A stretch of 64,000 nt of DNA from Tunturibacter gelidoferens (GTDB taxonomy: Bacteria > Acidobacteriota > Terriglobia > Terriglobales > Acidobacteriaceae): contig NZ_CP132938.1 in NCBI RefSeq assembly GCF_040358255.1, positions 3,410,001 through 3,474,000 on the forward strand, read 5' to 3'. Position 1 is the stretch's first letter. Every line of letters starts with the position of its first letter. The notes beneath the pieces were generated by a model. It searched no databases and was not told the origin of the DNA. It saw only the letters and a list, made by a program, of their open reading frames with translations. Both the position numbers and the translations under genes were made by a program. This document shows, one piece after another, positions 33,344 through 42,407 of the stretch.

Positions 33344-35287
33344 CTAGTGTCCGCTGTAATAAGGGATCAACGGAGGATGTTCAGCGTCCCCAGCGATCAT
33401 TAGGCGGTCTGTGTAGTCCAGGTCAATTGTCGGCGTAGAGAGTTCCGTGTCGATAATGATGAACTGAGTCTTTGTCATCGTCGTAGAAAGGAGACCATAG
33501 AGGTGTTTGTAGAAAGCTATAAAGATGTCCTTATTTACCTCAGTGCCAATGTTCTTCATCGGGGAATCGATAATGACGAAGAGCGGCAAAGGAAGATCTA
33601 GTTCTTCCGCCAATCTGTGCAATGCAACTGCGTAGCAGATGTTGAAAAGAGTCTTCTTGCCTCCCGAACCCGCGCCACTGAGGGTGTACGAAAGGCTCTC
33701 ATCACCATGCGGGAAGATGTAAGCCATCCAGTTCTTTCTGTTGATGTACAAACTATCGGAGGTACTGAGCGCTGGGAAGCCAGAGGACATCAGCGCATCG
33801 AAGACGTAACTCTCTAGTTGACCGACAAGATTGTCTCTGTCAGCGATTCGGTCTCGTTCGGACTTCAGTTCTCTGCGAATTCGTTGTGCGTTAGTGAGGT
33901 GTTGATCCGCTTCGTATTCGAGTTCTAAGAGGGCTTGAGGTAACCGCGCATCGCGCCGCAAGCCGATAATCTCTTGACGACCGCTCGCCAGTTCTCGCTC
34001 CAAATTGCGCACTTGTGACAAGAACGCTGAATCGTAACTTCGCATGAGTCGCGTCAGTTCAGAGTCCCGAAAGCTCTTTTGCTCCTTTAGGACATCTAGC
34101 TCACGCTGCTGTTTGATTAGGGATTTCTTTCGTGTGGAGATCGACTGCTCAATATCGGCAAGGCGGGCGTCCAGATCAGGTTGCTCAACGTTTGTTTGAC
34201 GCCGCTCATAGTTGCTCTGCGCTTTCTCAGGCGCGCCGCATAAATGACAGTCAGTGGGGTGTCTGGCGAATTCCGCTAATTCTGTGCCACACCTCGGACA
34301 CGCCGTGTACTCGACTGCTCCTAGAATCACCGTTGCACTGCTCATTCGATGGAGCTTAAATTTGGCTGAGATCAGTTCTCCCCTTAACGCAGTTTCTTCG
34401 GAAAGAATGCGCTCCCCATTTGCAATCGCTTCAGTCTCTGCCTCGATGCGAACGGCAAGACCGCGCAACTCCGTACGCAGATCGTCCGAGAAATGAGTAT
34501 CCGCCTCTTGATTCTCTTGAAGCTCTGCAAGCTGTCGGTCTCTTCTTTCTTGAGATCGTTCGAGTTCGGACAGGCGAACATTCATTTCGAGTTCGCTCCC
34601 GTACCCGAGTTCAGTTAGGAATAGCTTCATACGCCTGGCCGATTCGGTTTTAGTGCGATTGTCTTCGACTTCCCTCGCAAGCTGTTGTTCAAGCTCATTC
34701 AATCGTTCCGTATAGTAGCCGAGCACAAAGCGCATTACATCTCGACTCTTTGGGGAACGGGGATCTTCAGCTTCCAGATGGAAGAACGTTGAATCAAGTT
34801 CGTCTTGATCCAAATAGCAATACCACATTACGTCTCTAAAGCTGAGAGGAATGAGAGGGGCGTCTGGGTCAGTCTTGTTTCGCCGCACACGCATTGGACC
34901 AACACCCGCCAATTCGAAGATAAGGTCGCTCAGGCCAAAGACCTTGTCTCCCCAAATGGGAGAGGGGGCATTCTCAATTGGTGCCATAAGTGACGCACCG
35001 TCGCCGCTTTCGCTCGTCCAGGAAACTTGCACCTGCCGCGAGCCTGCATTTCTTTCAAAGAGAACGTCGTATCGTCCAATCCGTGCGGATAATTCAGCCG
35101 AAACAAATTCCTGTTTGATTGCAGGTACCTGCGGAAGACTGCCACCCAGACACGCATCGATGAGTTTCGCGATCGTGCTTTTGCCAGAAGAAATCTTGCC
35201 ATGAAAGATCGTCAGGTGATGATCTAGCCCAATCTCCTCGCGGGACCTGCCAAACTGAATAACCAGTTTCTGAAGTCTAAAGTTCAT
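33344..35287 (-). CDS. Rad50/SMC-like ABC ATPase of an ABC three-component system
   Basis: From the ATG at 35287 the protein has 647 residues; this start overlaps the preceding gene's stop by 11 bases (ATGAACTTTAG), so translation is coupled. Walker A is HGKISSGKST (29-38). A coiled coil spans about 190-480, with a CPRCG...CHLCG zinc pair near 325-348, like a zinc hook. The signature region SGAGSGGKKTLFNICYAVAL and Walker B LFVIIDSPMKNIG are near the C terminus. Gene order ATPase, middle component and nuclease fits the ABC-3C conflict systems defined by Aravind and co-workers. It probably senses foreign DNA or phage structures and licenses the nuclease. Confidence 0.82.
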   Translation of the reverse strand: MNFRLQKLVIQFGRSREEIGLDHHLTIFHGKISSGKSTIAKLIDACLGGSLPQVPAIKQEFVSAELSARIGRYDVLFERNAGSRQVQVSWTSESGDGASLMAPIENAPSPIWGDKVFGLSDLIFELAGVGPMRVRRNKTDPDAPLIPLSFRDVMWYCYLDQDELDSTFFHLEAEDPRSPKSRDVMRFVLGYYTERLNELEQQLAREVEDNRTKTESARRMKLFLTELGYGSELEMNVRLSELERSQERRDRQLAELQENQEADTHFSDDLRTELRGLAVRIEAETEAIANGERILSEETALRGELISAKFKLHRMSSATVILGAVEYTACPRCGTELAEFARHPTDCHLCGAPEKAQSNYERRQTNVEQPDLDARLADIEQSISTRKKSLIKQQRELDVLKEQKSFRDSELTRLMRSYDSAFLSQVRNLERELASGRQEIIGLRRDARLPQALLELEYEADQHLTNAQRIRRELKSERDRIADRDNLVGQLESYVFDALMSSGFPALSTSDSLYINRKNWMAYIFPHGDESLSYTLSGAGSGGKKTLFNICYAVALHRLAEELDLPLPLFVIIDSPMKNIGTEVNKDIFIAFYKHLYGLLSTTMTKTQFIIIDTELSTPTIDLDYTDRLMIAGDAEHPPLIPYYSGH

Positions 35288-35828
35288 TGATCGTTTCACC
35301 GTAAGCGAGATTGATGAGTTCTGGGAAGGTCCGGTAGATAAACTGCATGAGGGCCGTCGCGCCGAGGTCAAGGTGGCGTTTTAGTAGTGTCGATCGCTCA
35401 CGGAGAGTCGTGAATATTTCGTCAGCAGCAAGGAGTCGGGCAGATTCCCGGCCTGCCGGTGTGATCCCTAGATGGACGGTTCGTCCCCTCAAATAGACGT
35501 GAACCAAGCCCTTGGCAACCAAGAGATTGATGAATCGGCGATAGCGAAAGTCCCAAGGACCATATTTGAAACGAACCATGCTCGCTTCGACACTGGTTCT
35601 TTCAAAATCGAGGACTTGCGCTTCCTCAGCCTTTGCTCCACGGGCGGACAGTGCTCGCTCAAGGTTAGCGGGATATCGGAGCAGAAAGTCCAACTTCGCT
35701 AGCTTGGTCAGTCCTTCAATTGAGCCGTCTCCTGATGGCGTGGCGAAAACGTCAATCAACAGCAGAAGCCTACTCATGTGAAACAGATCATTATTTTCCA
35801 CAGAAGCGGTCACAGAAAACAGTGACAT
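35277..35828 (-). CDS. ABC-3C middle-component-like protein
   Basis: This 183-residue protein lies directly between nuclease and ATPase genes, with zero bases to the former's stop and an 11-base overlap with the latter. KLAKLDFLLRYPANLERALS, then MVRFKYGPWDFRYRRFINLL, and LGITPAGRESARLLA suggest a winged-helix-like adaptor, as in middle components of ABC-3C systems. No catalytic motif is visible. It presumably links ATPase and effector. The family call rests mostly on gene order. Confidence 0.65.
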   Translation of the reverse strand: MSLFSVTASVENNDLFHMSRLLLLIDVFATPSGDGSIEGLTKLAKLDFLLRYPANLERALSARGAKAEEAQVLDFERTSVEASMVRFKYGPWDFRYRRFINLLVAKGLVHVYLRGRTVHLGITPAGRESARLLAADEIFTTLRERSTLLKRHLDLGATALMQFIYRTFPELINLAYGETINEL

Positions 35829-37058
35829 TTATGCAGTCCCTCCCCGCAGGTCGAAGGGTTCGGACCACCATTGGCGGCATTCCTGGGTGGCCACGCTTAC
35901 GAATCCGAGCAACTGCTCATAACTCAAGCCATACGTGGCGTCTTTGTCTTTGGCTAAGGCCTCAAGCTTGGCGCGAACAGACTTAAGCATTGCCTGTCCG
36001 AATGGGGCACCAGAACCACTCACTTCGTCGAAGGCTTCGGCGCAGCGAGTTCGTACTAGAACATCTAGGTGTTGAAACCGTTCAGTTGCTGTCACCGTGC
36101 CCAAACTATGAACCCAGCGCTGAAGAAGGTATTCAGCCGAAACCTGATGATCCTTAGCGATAGCAATGCTAGGGAATGAGATCCCACCTACCGCCATCTT
36201 CTTCTCTAGTACATGATGGCCCGCTGGCAGGTCGATTGCCTTCAATGGCTGACTTGTTTGCAGTGCGATCAAGTCAGCCAAGTGTGATGCCAGCAAAGTT
36301 AAGATAAGGTTCCGACCTATTCGTTTGGTTTCGATGATCGCTATGGACTTTTCCTCGGCCGGCGAAGAACTAAATACAAAATGGTGGCGCAGAGGTTGAT
36401 CGCAGCTAAGCCCCGAAGAAATTTGTACGTGGTTGATAAGAGAGACGGCACAACTGTTGAGTTTTTCCAGCGAAAACGACCGGTATGCCTCCAAACCCGC
36501 TATCTTGGTGGCGACATTCATCGTAATGTCTTCAAATTTGGGAAGGCTTCCGTCCAATTCCACCTTGGCGAGAACCTCACGGATGTGCTTCTTGGAAGAT
36601 CCTGTCGCCGTCTTGATTCCGTCTATGACGCCGCCCATTGTGCCAGTGAATTGAGCCGTAGGTCTCGACCGCAGTCTCCTGAGAACATGGGGAAGGTTCG
36701 TCTCCTGCTCTCCGGTATCGAGGAAATCGCAATTTGTTACGAGTACAAAGCCCTCGAATGCCGCTGGAAATTCTTTATCAAGCTCAACGAAACGCGTCAA
36801 CGCGGTCGTCACGGGGCCGTCGTTTGATCGAAAAGCGCCTAGGTGCGTTGCACGAGTCTTTACCTGAACCCCCACATAGCTTCCAGATGCCTTGCGGACC
36901 AGGAAATCCTCGTGATGTTCGCAAAATACTTCGGAGAATGTCTCGTTGTCCAAGCATTCAAGACAGAGCAGTGCCCCGTAGGCGGCCTGATAACGCAATC
37001 TGCGTTGCATATCGTCGCCAGGATCTCTCTCTGATAGAACGTGCTCGGGACCGATCAT
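35829..37058 (-). CDS. Cap4/DUF4297-like DNA endonuclease effector
   Basis: From the ATG at 37058 the protein has 409 residues; a start at 37115 is possible but lacks a ribosome site. RRLRYQAAYGALLCLECLD (19-37) opens the restriction-like fold. EVFCEHHEDFLVRK carries Glu/Asp near 47-51, and VGVQVKTR gives the Q-x-K catalytic pair (65-67). This is the pattern of Cap4 (DUF4297) double-strand DNA nucleases known from CBASS and ABC-3C loci. The C-terminal two thirds are helical and may bind partner proteins. It is first in the three-gene operon and is the probable toxic effector. Confidence 0.75.
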   Translation of the reverse strand: MIGPEHVLSERDPGDDMQRRLRYQAAYGALLCLECLDNETFSEVFCEHHEDFLVRKASGSYVGVQVKTRATHLGAFRSNDGPVTTALTRFVELDKEFPAAFEGFVLVTNCDFLDTGEQETNLPHVLRRLRSRPTAQFTGTMGGVIDGIKTATGSSKKHIREVLAKVELDGSLPKFEDITMNVATKIAGLEAYRSFSLEKLNSCAVSLINHVQISSGLSCDQPLRHHFVFSSSPAEEKSIAIIETKRIGRNLILTLLASHLADLIALQTSQPLKAIDLPAGHHVLEKKMAVGGISFPSIAIAKDHQVSAEYLLQRWVHSLGTVTATERFQHLDVLVRTRCAEAFDEVSGSGAPFGQAMLKSVRAKLEALAKDKDATYGLSYEQLLGFVSVATQECRQWWSEPFDLRGGTA

Positions 37059-37362
37059 TTGAGGTGCACCCAGTCTATAGCACAACACTTGGTGCAACTT
37101 CCTCTCACAAGTCACGATTTAGTCGTGGATCGCGTTACAAGGGCAACGGAAGCATTTGCTGCCTGTTGAAGCAATTCAGGTCCGTTGTTGCGGACGTAAG
37201 GAAGTCAGTTTCGCGGCACGGTCAAGATAAGAGATGCACGAATTCTCTGAAGACACGAAAGCCTGTTCCCACAGCGCATAGTGCCGATTTATGAAGGGGC
37301 AGCCGAGGAAGACAACTCACTCTACAGCAGTCCTACCGGGCACGCAGAAGGCGACCCGTTGG
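37059..37362. other. Gap before the nuclease operon, no gene seen
   Basis: This stretch lies between the operon and a small gene transcribed in the same direction. It should hold the operon promoter, but I cannot place one with confidence. Confidence 0.4.
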
Positions 37363-37578
37363 TTAGTCCGCTATCTTGTGAGAAATTGGGATGTCCGGTG
37401 TCGCTTCATGGCAGTAGCGAGCGTCAACGGTCTGACGAACGCTGACTGCAATTGATAATTGCGTCCCGTCTGAAAACCTCACCAGGACCTCTTTACCGAC
37501 CTCAGGGTCGTCCAGAACAGACACCTCGGCAACCGACTTTCCTACGACTTCCGGGAATTCCAGCTTCGATTCTGACAT
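37363..37578 (-). CDS. Small hypothetical protein (DUF2442-like in style)
   Basis: This is a 71-residue acidic protein with alternating strands: VVGKSVAEVSVLDDPEVGKE, then VLVRFSDGTQLSIAV. The VxFSDGTxLxI pattern occurs in small beta-rich proteins such as DUF2442, but the match is weak. GAGAGG lies just before the ATG. No function can be given. Confidence 0.5.
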   Translation of the reverse strand: MSESKLEFPEVVGKSVAEVSVLDDPEVGKEVLVRFSDGTQLSIAVSVRQTVDARYCHEATPDIPISHKIAD

Positions 37579-37711
37579 CCCTCTCGCCTCGCTTCGATCG
37601 ATCCATGATGTCCCTTATTAGGGGATCCGGTCAACCGTTCACCACACTTCAAATGTGGCAGGAAAAGCGAAACCGGAGGCTCGTAAATCTCGGAAGGGGC
37701 GCAGTCCCGCG

Positions 37712-37927
37712 ATGAGAGATTACTACGCCGGAGTCTTGTCCAAACTAATTTCTGCGCGGCAGGAAGCCGGTCTTACCCAGCGTGAGGTTTCCATCCAGCT
37801 GGGGATGGCGCACTCCTTCATGAATAAGTGCGAATCAGGCGAAAGGGCTATCGACGTAGCCGAGCTTTGGGCTATTGGAAAGCTTTACGGCAAGCCCATA
37901 AGTTTCTTTGCTCCGGACGAGTCCTAG
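37712..37927 (+). CDS. XRE-family helix-turn-helix regulator
   Basis: The ATG at 37712 gives 71 residues; a GTG at 37655 would add a basic extension. YAGVLSKLISARQEAGLTQR, then EVSIQLGMAHSFMNKCESGE and RAIDVAELWAIGKLYGK form a complete Cro/C1-type fold. The protein consists only of this domain. It lies between the ABC-3C locus and the LysR gene and may regulate the element's right-end cargo. Confidence 0.8.
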   Translation: MRDYYAGVLSKLISARQEAGLTQREVSIQLGMAHSFMNKCESGERAIDVAELWAIGKLYGKPISFFAPDES

Positions 37928-37936
37928 CTGGTCCAG

Positions 37937-38905
37937 CTAGCTCGGTACGCATTGGGTCAGCGAGCCCTTTGCTCCAATCGGAAGAGTCATCTGTAGCGGC
38001 TGCAGAACAGTCTTGGATTTTGTGACGAACGCTCGGACGAACTCGCTCACAACCTTCGAGCTGTCGTCCGAACGGGCCACGAGCCATTCGTCGAGACAGA
38101 GTGCTGCTTCGTCTAGTGGCCTCGCAACCAACCGACCTCCGTTGAGTTTCATCGCGTTTGCCATCGTCAGGAACGCAACGCCAGGAGCCGCTGTGAGCAT
38201 AGTTTCCGCCTCATCCGCAAAGAGGATATGATCCAGCCGTCTCGGCTCAAATCCCGCGTCGTGAGCCCGCTTCATGATTCTGTCGTAAAGAATTGGGTGC
38301 AGTCGTTTCTGGAAGACGATCCAACGCTCATTGCGGAGATCGGAGAGTTTTACCGATGCTTTGGAAGAGAGCGGATGTTCGCGTGGCAGGACGATATGGA
38401 GTGGCGTTTCGATCAGTTTGTTCATGGTCAACTTCGGGTTCTTGGCGGGATCGCTGATGATCGCCAGATCGAGATCCGCACTAAGGAGATCGTGAGCTAG
38501 ATCTGACGACGGTTCACTGTGGACGCTAATTTCCAAATGCGGGTACAGAGGAAGGCGAATGGAGTAGAGGATTTCGATCAGGATTGGGGCTACGTCAGGG
38601 GCTTTTCCGACTTGCAGAACGCTGTCAGCCCCGACGCGGCTGGCCTTCGCCGACTTCATCGCTCGTTCGCCATAAGCGACCGCAACTCGGGCATGTTCGA
38701 CGTAGGTTCTCCCTGCGTCCGTCAATTCCATCTTGTTTCGGTCGCGGTCGAAAAGCGTGGTTTTTGCTTCGCGCTCTGCGCTCTGAATGCACCGGCTCAG
38801 TCCGGATTGCGACAGCCCAACCCGTTCGGCTGCCCGACCGTAATGCATCTCTTCTGCGAGGGCAATTACGGCTTCGAAATGCCGCATCTTTAGTTTGCTC
38901 TGCAT
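37937..38905 (-). CDS. LysR-family transcriptional regulator of the element
   Basis: This 322-residue protein has the usual N-terminal winged helix (MRHFEAVIALAEEMHYGRAA, then ERVGLSQSGLSRCIQSAE) and a linker helix. The periplasmic-binding-like effector domain carries ISVHSEPSSDLAHDLLSADL and VLPREHPLSS. LysR proteins bind T-N11-A palindromes near -65. Exactly such a palindrome stands before both virB2 and the excisionase-like gene, so this regulator is the best candidate to coordinate conjugation and excision in response to a small ligand. Why an element would use a LysR switch instead of a phage-type repressor is not obvious. Confidence 0.85.
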   Translation of the reverse strand: MQSKLKMRHFEAVIALAEEMHYGRAAERVGLSQSGLSRCIQSAEREAKTTLFDRDRNKMELTDAGRTYVEHARVAVAYGERAMKSAKASRVGADSVLQVGKAPDVAPILIEILYSIRLPLYPHLEISVHSEPSSDLAHDLLSADLDLAIISDPAKNPKLTMNKLIETPLHIVLPREHPLSSKASVKLSDLRNERWIVFQKRLHPILYDRIMKRAHDAGFEPRRLDHILFADEAETMLTAAPGVAFLTMANAMKLNGGRLVARPLDEAALCLDEWLVARSDDSSKVVSEFVRAFVTKSKTVLQPLQMTLPIGAKGSLTQCVPS

Positions 38906-39088
38906 GGCCGTCCCTCATCTCTACTCAAGTAGGGATTGCTGCGCCAGCAGGCAGGTAAGAGCGTGTTTCTCCACCGCCGGTATCAGATTATCCACAGACA
39001 TGCCGGGGCGTGTCAACCTTGATTCTCACGCTAATTTCCAGCAAACCAACTCGACTGCCGAGAAGTTCATATGTGCAAACCCGGGCGC

Positions 39089-39131
39089 TTATGCGTTTGG
39101 CGCATAACCGTCGCTCTGAAACTCATTGGAC
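39089..39131 (+). promoter_or_regulatory. LysR-type operator and second motif before xis-int
   Basis: TTATGCG (39089-39095), a 5-base spacer and CGCATAA (39101-39107) form the same palindrome as at 16910-16928. GAAAC-TCATTGGAC (39118-39131) follows with TCATTGGAC 15 bases after the palindrome, the same distance as in the virB copy. The excisionase-like gene starts 49 bases downstream with the same GGAGGTT ribosome site as virB2. Confidence 0.7.
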
Positions 39132-39179
39132 TTCGCTTCAAGAAAACGTCACCTTCAAGGCACGTATTTGGAGGTTCCG

Positions 39180-39413
39180 ATGATGGACCAGAAGAAGCCA
39201 CCGGCTTCAGAGCGCCTGCTCCCCATTCTGGGGAGGCCGGGTATAGAGCCATTGCTCGACAGTCATGCCGCTGCTGCCTTGCTTGGCGTTCATCCCCGAA
39301 CGCTGCAACGGATGGTTCTGAGGGGCGAGATCGCCGGGGTGCATGTCGGCAAGCTCTGGCGATTCAGGCCTTCGGCGATAGACCAATGGATCGAGCGCCA
39401 GCTCGTTGGTTAG
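39180..39413 (+). CDS. xis: Excisionase-like MerR/AlpA-type DNA-binding protein
   Basis: The ATG at 39180, or the next codon but one at 39183, has GGAGG 5-8 bases upstream and gives about 77 residues. PLLDSHAAAALLGVHPRTLQ, RMVLRGEIAGVHVGKLWRF and RPSAIDQWIE form the winged helix of the excisionase (helix-turn-helix 17) family. It lies 90 bases before the integrase start in the same direction. It probably directs integrase towards excision. Confidence 0.8.
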   Translation: MMDQKKPPASERLLPILGRPGIEPLLDSHAAAALLGVHPRTLQRMVLRGEIAGVHVGKLWRFRPSAIDQWIERQLVG

Positions 39414-39503
39414 GACAGTCCACCTCCGTTTTCCGCATGGCAAAACGGCACGTCCTCGGCTACCCTTAGGTTAGCCATTCGTGCCGTGAATCGAGGAGGA
39501 ATC

Positions 39504-40760
39504 TTGATATCACGAGCGCGTTACCAGTTCGGAAGTCTTACACGCAAGAAGCGGGCGAAGGGATCAGACGCCTGGGAGTTTCGGTACTACGAATCGACCG
39601 AGAACGGCACACGGCAGCGGAGAACTGCTACCGTGGGTTCGGTCGAGAAGTACGGTACCAAGGCTCTCGCACAAAGGGCGGTCGAAGCTCTTCTCCTTAA
39701 ACTCAACTCTGAAACTCCACAGCAGTCCATGGCCGTGGTGACGTTCGGCGCGATATGCGACCGCTACCTTGAGGAAGAACTGCCAGAACGTTATTCGACG
39801 GCGAAGTCTTACCGCTCGAATATCAAGAACTACCTCAAGCCTAGATGGGGCGACTATCTGCTCGAAAAGGTCAGGCCGATGGCAGTCGAGGATTGGTTGA
39901 AGAACCTCTCTATGGCTCCGAAGTCGAAGGCCCACATTCGCAGCGTGATGCACCTGATGTTCGAGTGCGCTACGCGGTGGGAACTCTTCAACGAGCGTAG
40001 AAATCCGATCGCTTTGGTTCGCGTGAAAGGTGGCAGCAAGCGCCGGCAACGCCCGACTTCACTCACTGTGGAGGAGTTCGAACTCATCGTTGCGACACTG
40101 CAGGAACCGTGGCGCACGATGGTACAGATAGCCCAATGCCTCGGTCTTCGCGTGAGCGAGATCGCGGCGCTTCAATGGGACGACTTCGATTTCGACAAAA
40201 ACCAGCTTCTCGTTCAGCGCAGCTTTGTGAACGGCAGGGTGGATGACGTCAAGACCGAATACTCCCAGGACTACGTCCCTCTGCATCCGTCCTTGACCGA
40301 GATCGTTCTGAAGTGGAGCACGCAAGCTGTGCCCACCGAAGAAGGCTGGGTCTTTGCCAACCCGAGAACGAACCGGCCCTACTATCCCACCGAAATCCAG
40401 AAGCGGCATCTTCGCCCCTCGGGTTGCTGTGTGGTGGAATTTCCGACGTGCGGGGCAGCACCTGGTGTTTGGTGTAACCAGGATCAGAAAACCGGTAACG
40501 GCGTTCGAATGCTTTTGCACGAGACGCGCGTAATAAACTCCGGCAAGTATGGGACGATCGGCTGGCACACGTTCCGCCACACGTATCGTTCGTGGCTGGA
40601 CGAGACCGGAGCTCCGATGAAGGTGCAGCAGGAACTGATGCGACATGCTTCCATCCAGACGACGATGAACGTCTATGGGCAAGCAATGTCGTCATCGAAG
40701 CGGGAAGCGAACGGGAAGGTCGTGGAGATGGTGCTCAAGCCGATGAAAGCGAGCGCCTAA
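39504..40760 (+). CDS. int: Tyrosine site-specific integrase with Cys/His-rich insertion
   Basis: TTG at 39504 follows GAGGAGG by 4 bases and is preferred to the GTG at 39486; it gives 418 residues. The AP2-like arm domain (about 4-75) and SAM-like core domain (80-155) are present. Catalytic residues are Arg216 (GLRVSE), His355-x-x-Arg358 (WHTFRH), His381 (MRHAS) and Tyr391 (MNVYG). Between residues about 306 and 349, just before the HxxR box, is an insertion with PSGCCVVEFPTCGAAPG and WC, and a later LLHETRV, that resembles a small zinc-binding module. The older integrase at 2108-3033 lacks it. It should integrate the element at the tRNA-fMet 3' end 75 bases downstream. Confidence 0.92.
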   Translation: MISRARYQFGSLTRKKRAKGSDAWEFRYYESTENGTRQRRTATVGSVEKYGTKALAQRAVEALLLKLNSETPQQSMAVVTFGAICDRYLEEELPERYSTAKSYRSNIKNYLKPRWGDYLLEKVRPMAVEDWLKNLSMAPKSKAHIRSVMHLMFECATRWELFNERRNPIALVRVKGGSKRRQRPTSLTVEEFELIVATLQEPWRTMVQIAQCLGLRVSEIAALQWDDFDFDKNQLLVQRSFVNGRVDDVKTEYSQDYVPLHPSLTEIVLKWSTQAVPTEEGWVFANPRTNRPYYPTEIQKRHLRPSGCCVVEFPTCGAAPGVWCNQDQKTGNGVRMLLHETRVINSGKYGTIGWHTFRHTYRSWLDETGAPMKVQQELMRHASIQTTMNVYGQAMSSSKREANGKVVEMVLKPMKASA

Positions 40761-40834
40761 ACCCCGATTTTTGTTATTGGGAGTTTATGGGAGTCTGCCG
40801 GTAGTTTCAGACTTTTGTAAATTGTTGATTTGAT

Positions 40835-40911
<77 letters not shown>

Positions 40912-40916
40912 CTTTG

Positions 40917-40945
40917 AATATACCGTTACTTTTAGCCAAGGTCAA
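40917..40945 (-). promoter_or_regulatory. Promoter of tRNA-fMet
   Basis: Read on the minus strand, TTGACC is followed after 17 bases by TATATT, and the tRNA starts 5 bases later. The two hexamers nearly match the sigma-70 consensus with ideal spacing. Confidence 0.8.
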
Positions 40946-41084
40946 ACAGGCTCGAAGTGAAAGCTACGAACGCCTCTTACATCTGCACCGAGGGGATTCA
41001 GCGTAACTTTTTTCTGAAAACCGAGTCTGCATCAATAGGATGTTCGCGTGGCGATAAGTGTCGCGCCGGAGGAGCGGAGGGCGT

Positions 41085-42407
41085 ATGTGTCAGTGGATTC
41101 AGCGCAAGTTTTTTTCCAAGGTCGCGATGACTACATTTCTGGCGGCGAGTCTGGCGATGTATAGCGGTGTAGGGTCAGCGCAGAACAAGCCAGCGACCGT
41201 GCCCGATGCCCAAATTGAAGCAAGTGTTTTGAAGGCTTTGGCTGGCGCGCCGGAGTTGGCCGATCAGGCGATCACCTCGACCACTGTTTACGGTGTAGTG
41301 ACGCTGAGTGGCACTGTCCGGGATGAGCCGTTGCGTGATCTGGCGGACCACTTGGTTTCGAACACAGCCGGGGTACAAAAGGTTGTGGATCAGTTGGTCA
41401 TCGGTGCGGTTCCGGCGGTCGCAAACAGCAATTCTTCGCAGCAGCAGGACCCGTCCCAAGGCACGAATCCGAATCTCCAGTCTGATGGTTCGATTGCTCC
41501 TCCGCAGACGCAGAGTCCTCCCGCACCGAACAGTCCAAATTCACCTGCTGCGCCGCAGGGTTCGCAGCAGGCCGGTCAGTACCCTCCCCCTTATCAGGGA
41601 GGACAGGGTGGTCAGTATCCTCCTGCTTATGGTTCGCCGCAGCAGGGTGGCCAGTATCCACCGCCTTATCAGGGGCAGCAGCCCGGCCAGTATCAGGGGT
41701 ATGGTCAGCCTTACCCTCCGCAGTATCCTCCGCCCCGACCGTATGTCGCGCAGCGGGGTGGAGATGCTGTGGTGGTGCCGATTGGAACCAACCTTCGGGT
41801 TCGGATCAACCAGGGGATGAACAGTAAGAGCACCACGGTGGGGACCACGTTTGATGGAGTGGTTCTGAACGATGTCGTGGCTGGTAATTCGATTGCGATT
41901 CCCCGTGGGGCTTCTATTCAGGGAACAGTGGTTGCCGTGCATACGGCGGGTGAGTTGAAGGGTAAAGGCGAGTTGAAGTTGCAGCTCAATTCTGTTTCCT
42001 TGGGCGGCAGGGTGTACCCGATCTCTACGGATTTCTGGTGGCACCAGGGGGTGGATAAGACCGGCAGTACGGTAGGGAACACTGTTGGGCTGGGCGCGGT
42101 TGGCGCGCTGATCGGTGCGGTTGCAGGCGGCGGTGTGGGAGCTGCGGTTGGTGCAGGCGTTGGCGGCGTGGCTGGACTTGGCGTATCGGCAGCTTCGGGT
42201 CGGGGCGAGGCTTCTTTGCCTCCTGAGGCGATCCTGGTCTTCCATCTGACGCAACCGGCGGATATTACGACTGTGTCTCAGGCTGAGTTGAACCGGCTGG
42301 GTGCTGGGGTGCCGGTGGGAGCAGATCCGCAGTTTCGTCGGCGGTATCCTCCTCCTCCTCCGCCTCCTGGCTACTACTACGGGCCTGGTTATTACCGGCC
42401 TTACTAA
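41085..42407 (+). CDS. Secreted BON-domain protein with Pro/Gln/Tyr-rich linker and glycine zipper
   Basis: The ATG at 41085 has GGAGG 4 bases upstream and gives 440 residues; 41058 is a possible longer start. A signal peptide (MTTFLAASLAMYSGVGSAQ) is followed by a BON domain (about 35-105: IEASVLKALAGAPELADQAI, then VYGVVTLSGTVRDE). Next comes a low-complexity linker built from GGQYPPPYQ-like units (about 150-225). The C-terminal domain has GTTFDGVVLNDVVAGNSIAI and a Gly/Ala/Val zipper (about 342-378). BON domains bind membranes or peptidoglycan. An envelope-stability role is likely. Confidence 0.75.
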   Translation: MCQWIQRKFFSKVAMTTFLAASLAMYSGVGSAQNKPATVPDAQIEASVLKALAGAPELADQAITSTTVYGVVTLSGTVRDEPLRDLADHLVSNTAGVQKVVDQLVIGAVPAVANSNSSQQQDPSQGTNPNLQSDGSIAPPQTQSPPAPNSPNSPAAPQGSQQAGQYPPPYQGGQGGQYPPAYGSPQQGGQYPPPYQGQQPGQYQGYGQPYPPQYPPPRPYVAQRGGDAVVVPIGTNLRVRINQGMNSKSTTVGTTFDGVVLNDVVAGNSIAIPRGASIQGTVVAVHTAGELKGKGELKLQLNSVSLGGRVYPISTDFWWHQGVDKTGSTVGNTVGLGAVGALIGAVAGGGVGAAVGAGVGGVAGLGVSAASGRGEASLPPEAILVFHLTQPADITTVSQAELNRLGAGVPVGADPQFRRRYPPPPPPPGYYYGPGYYRPY

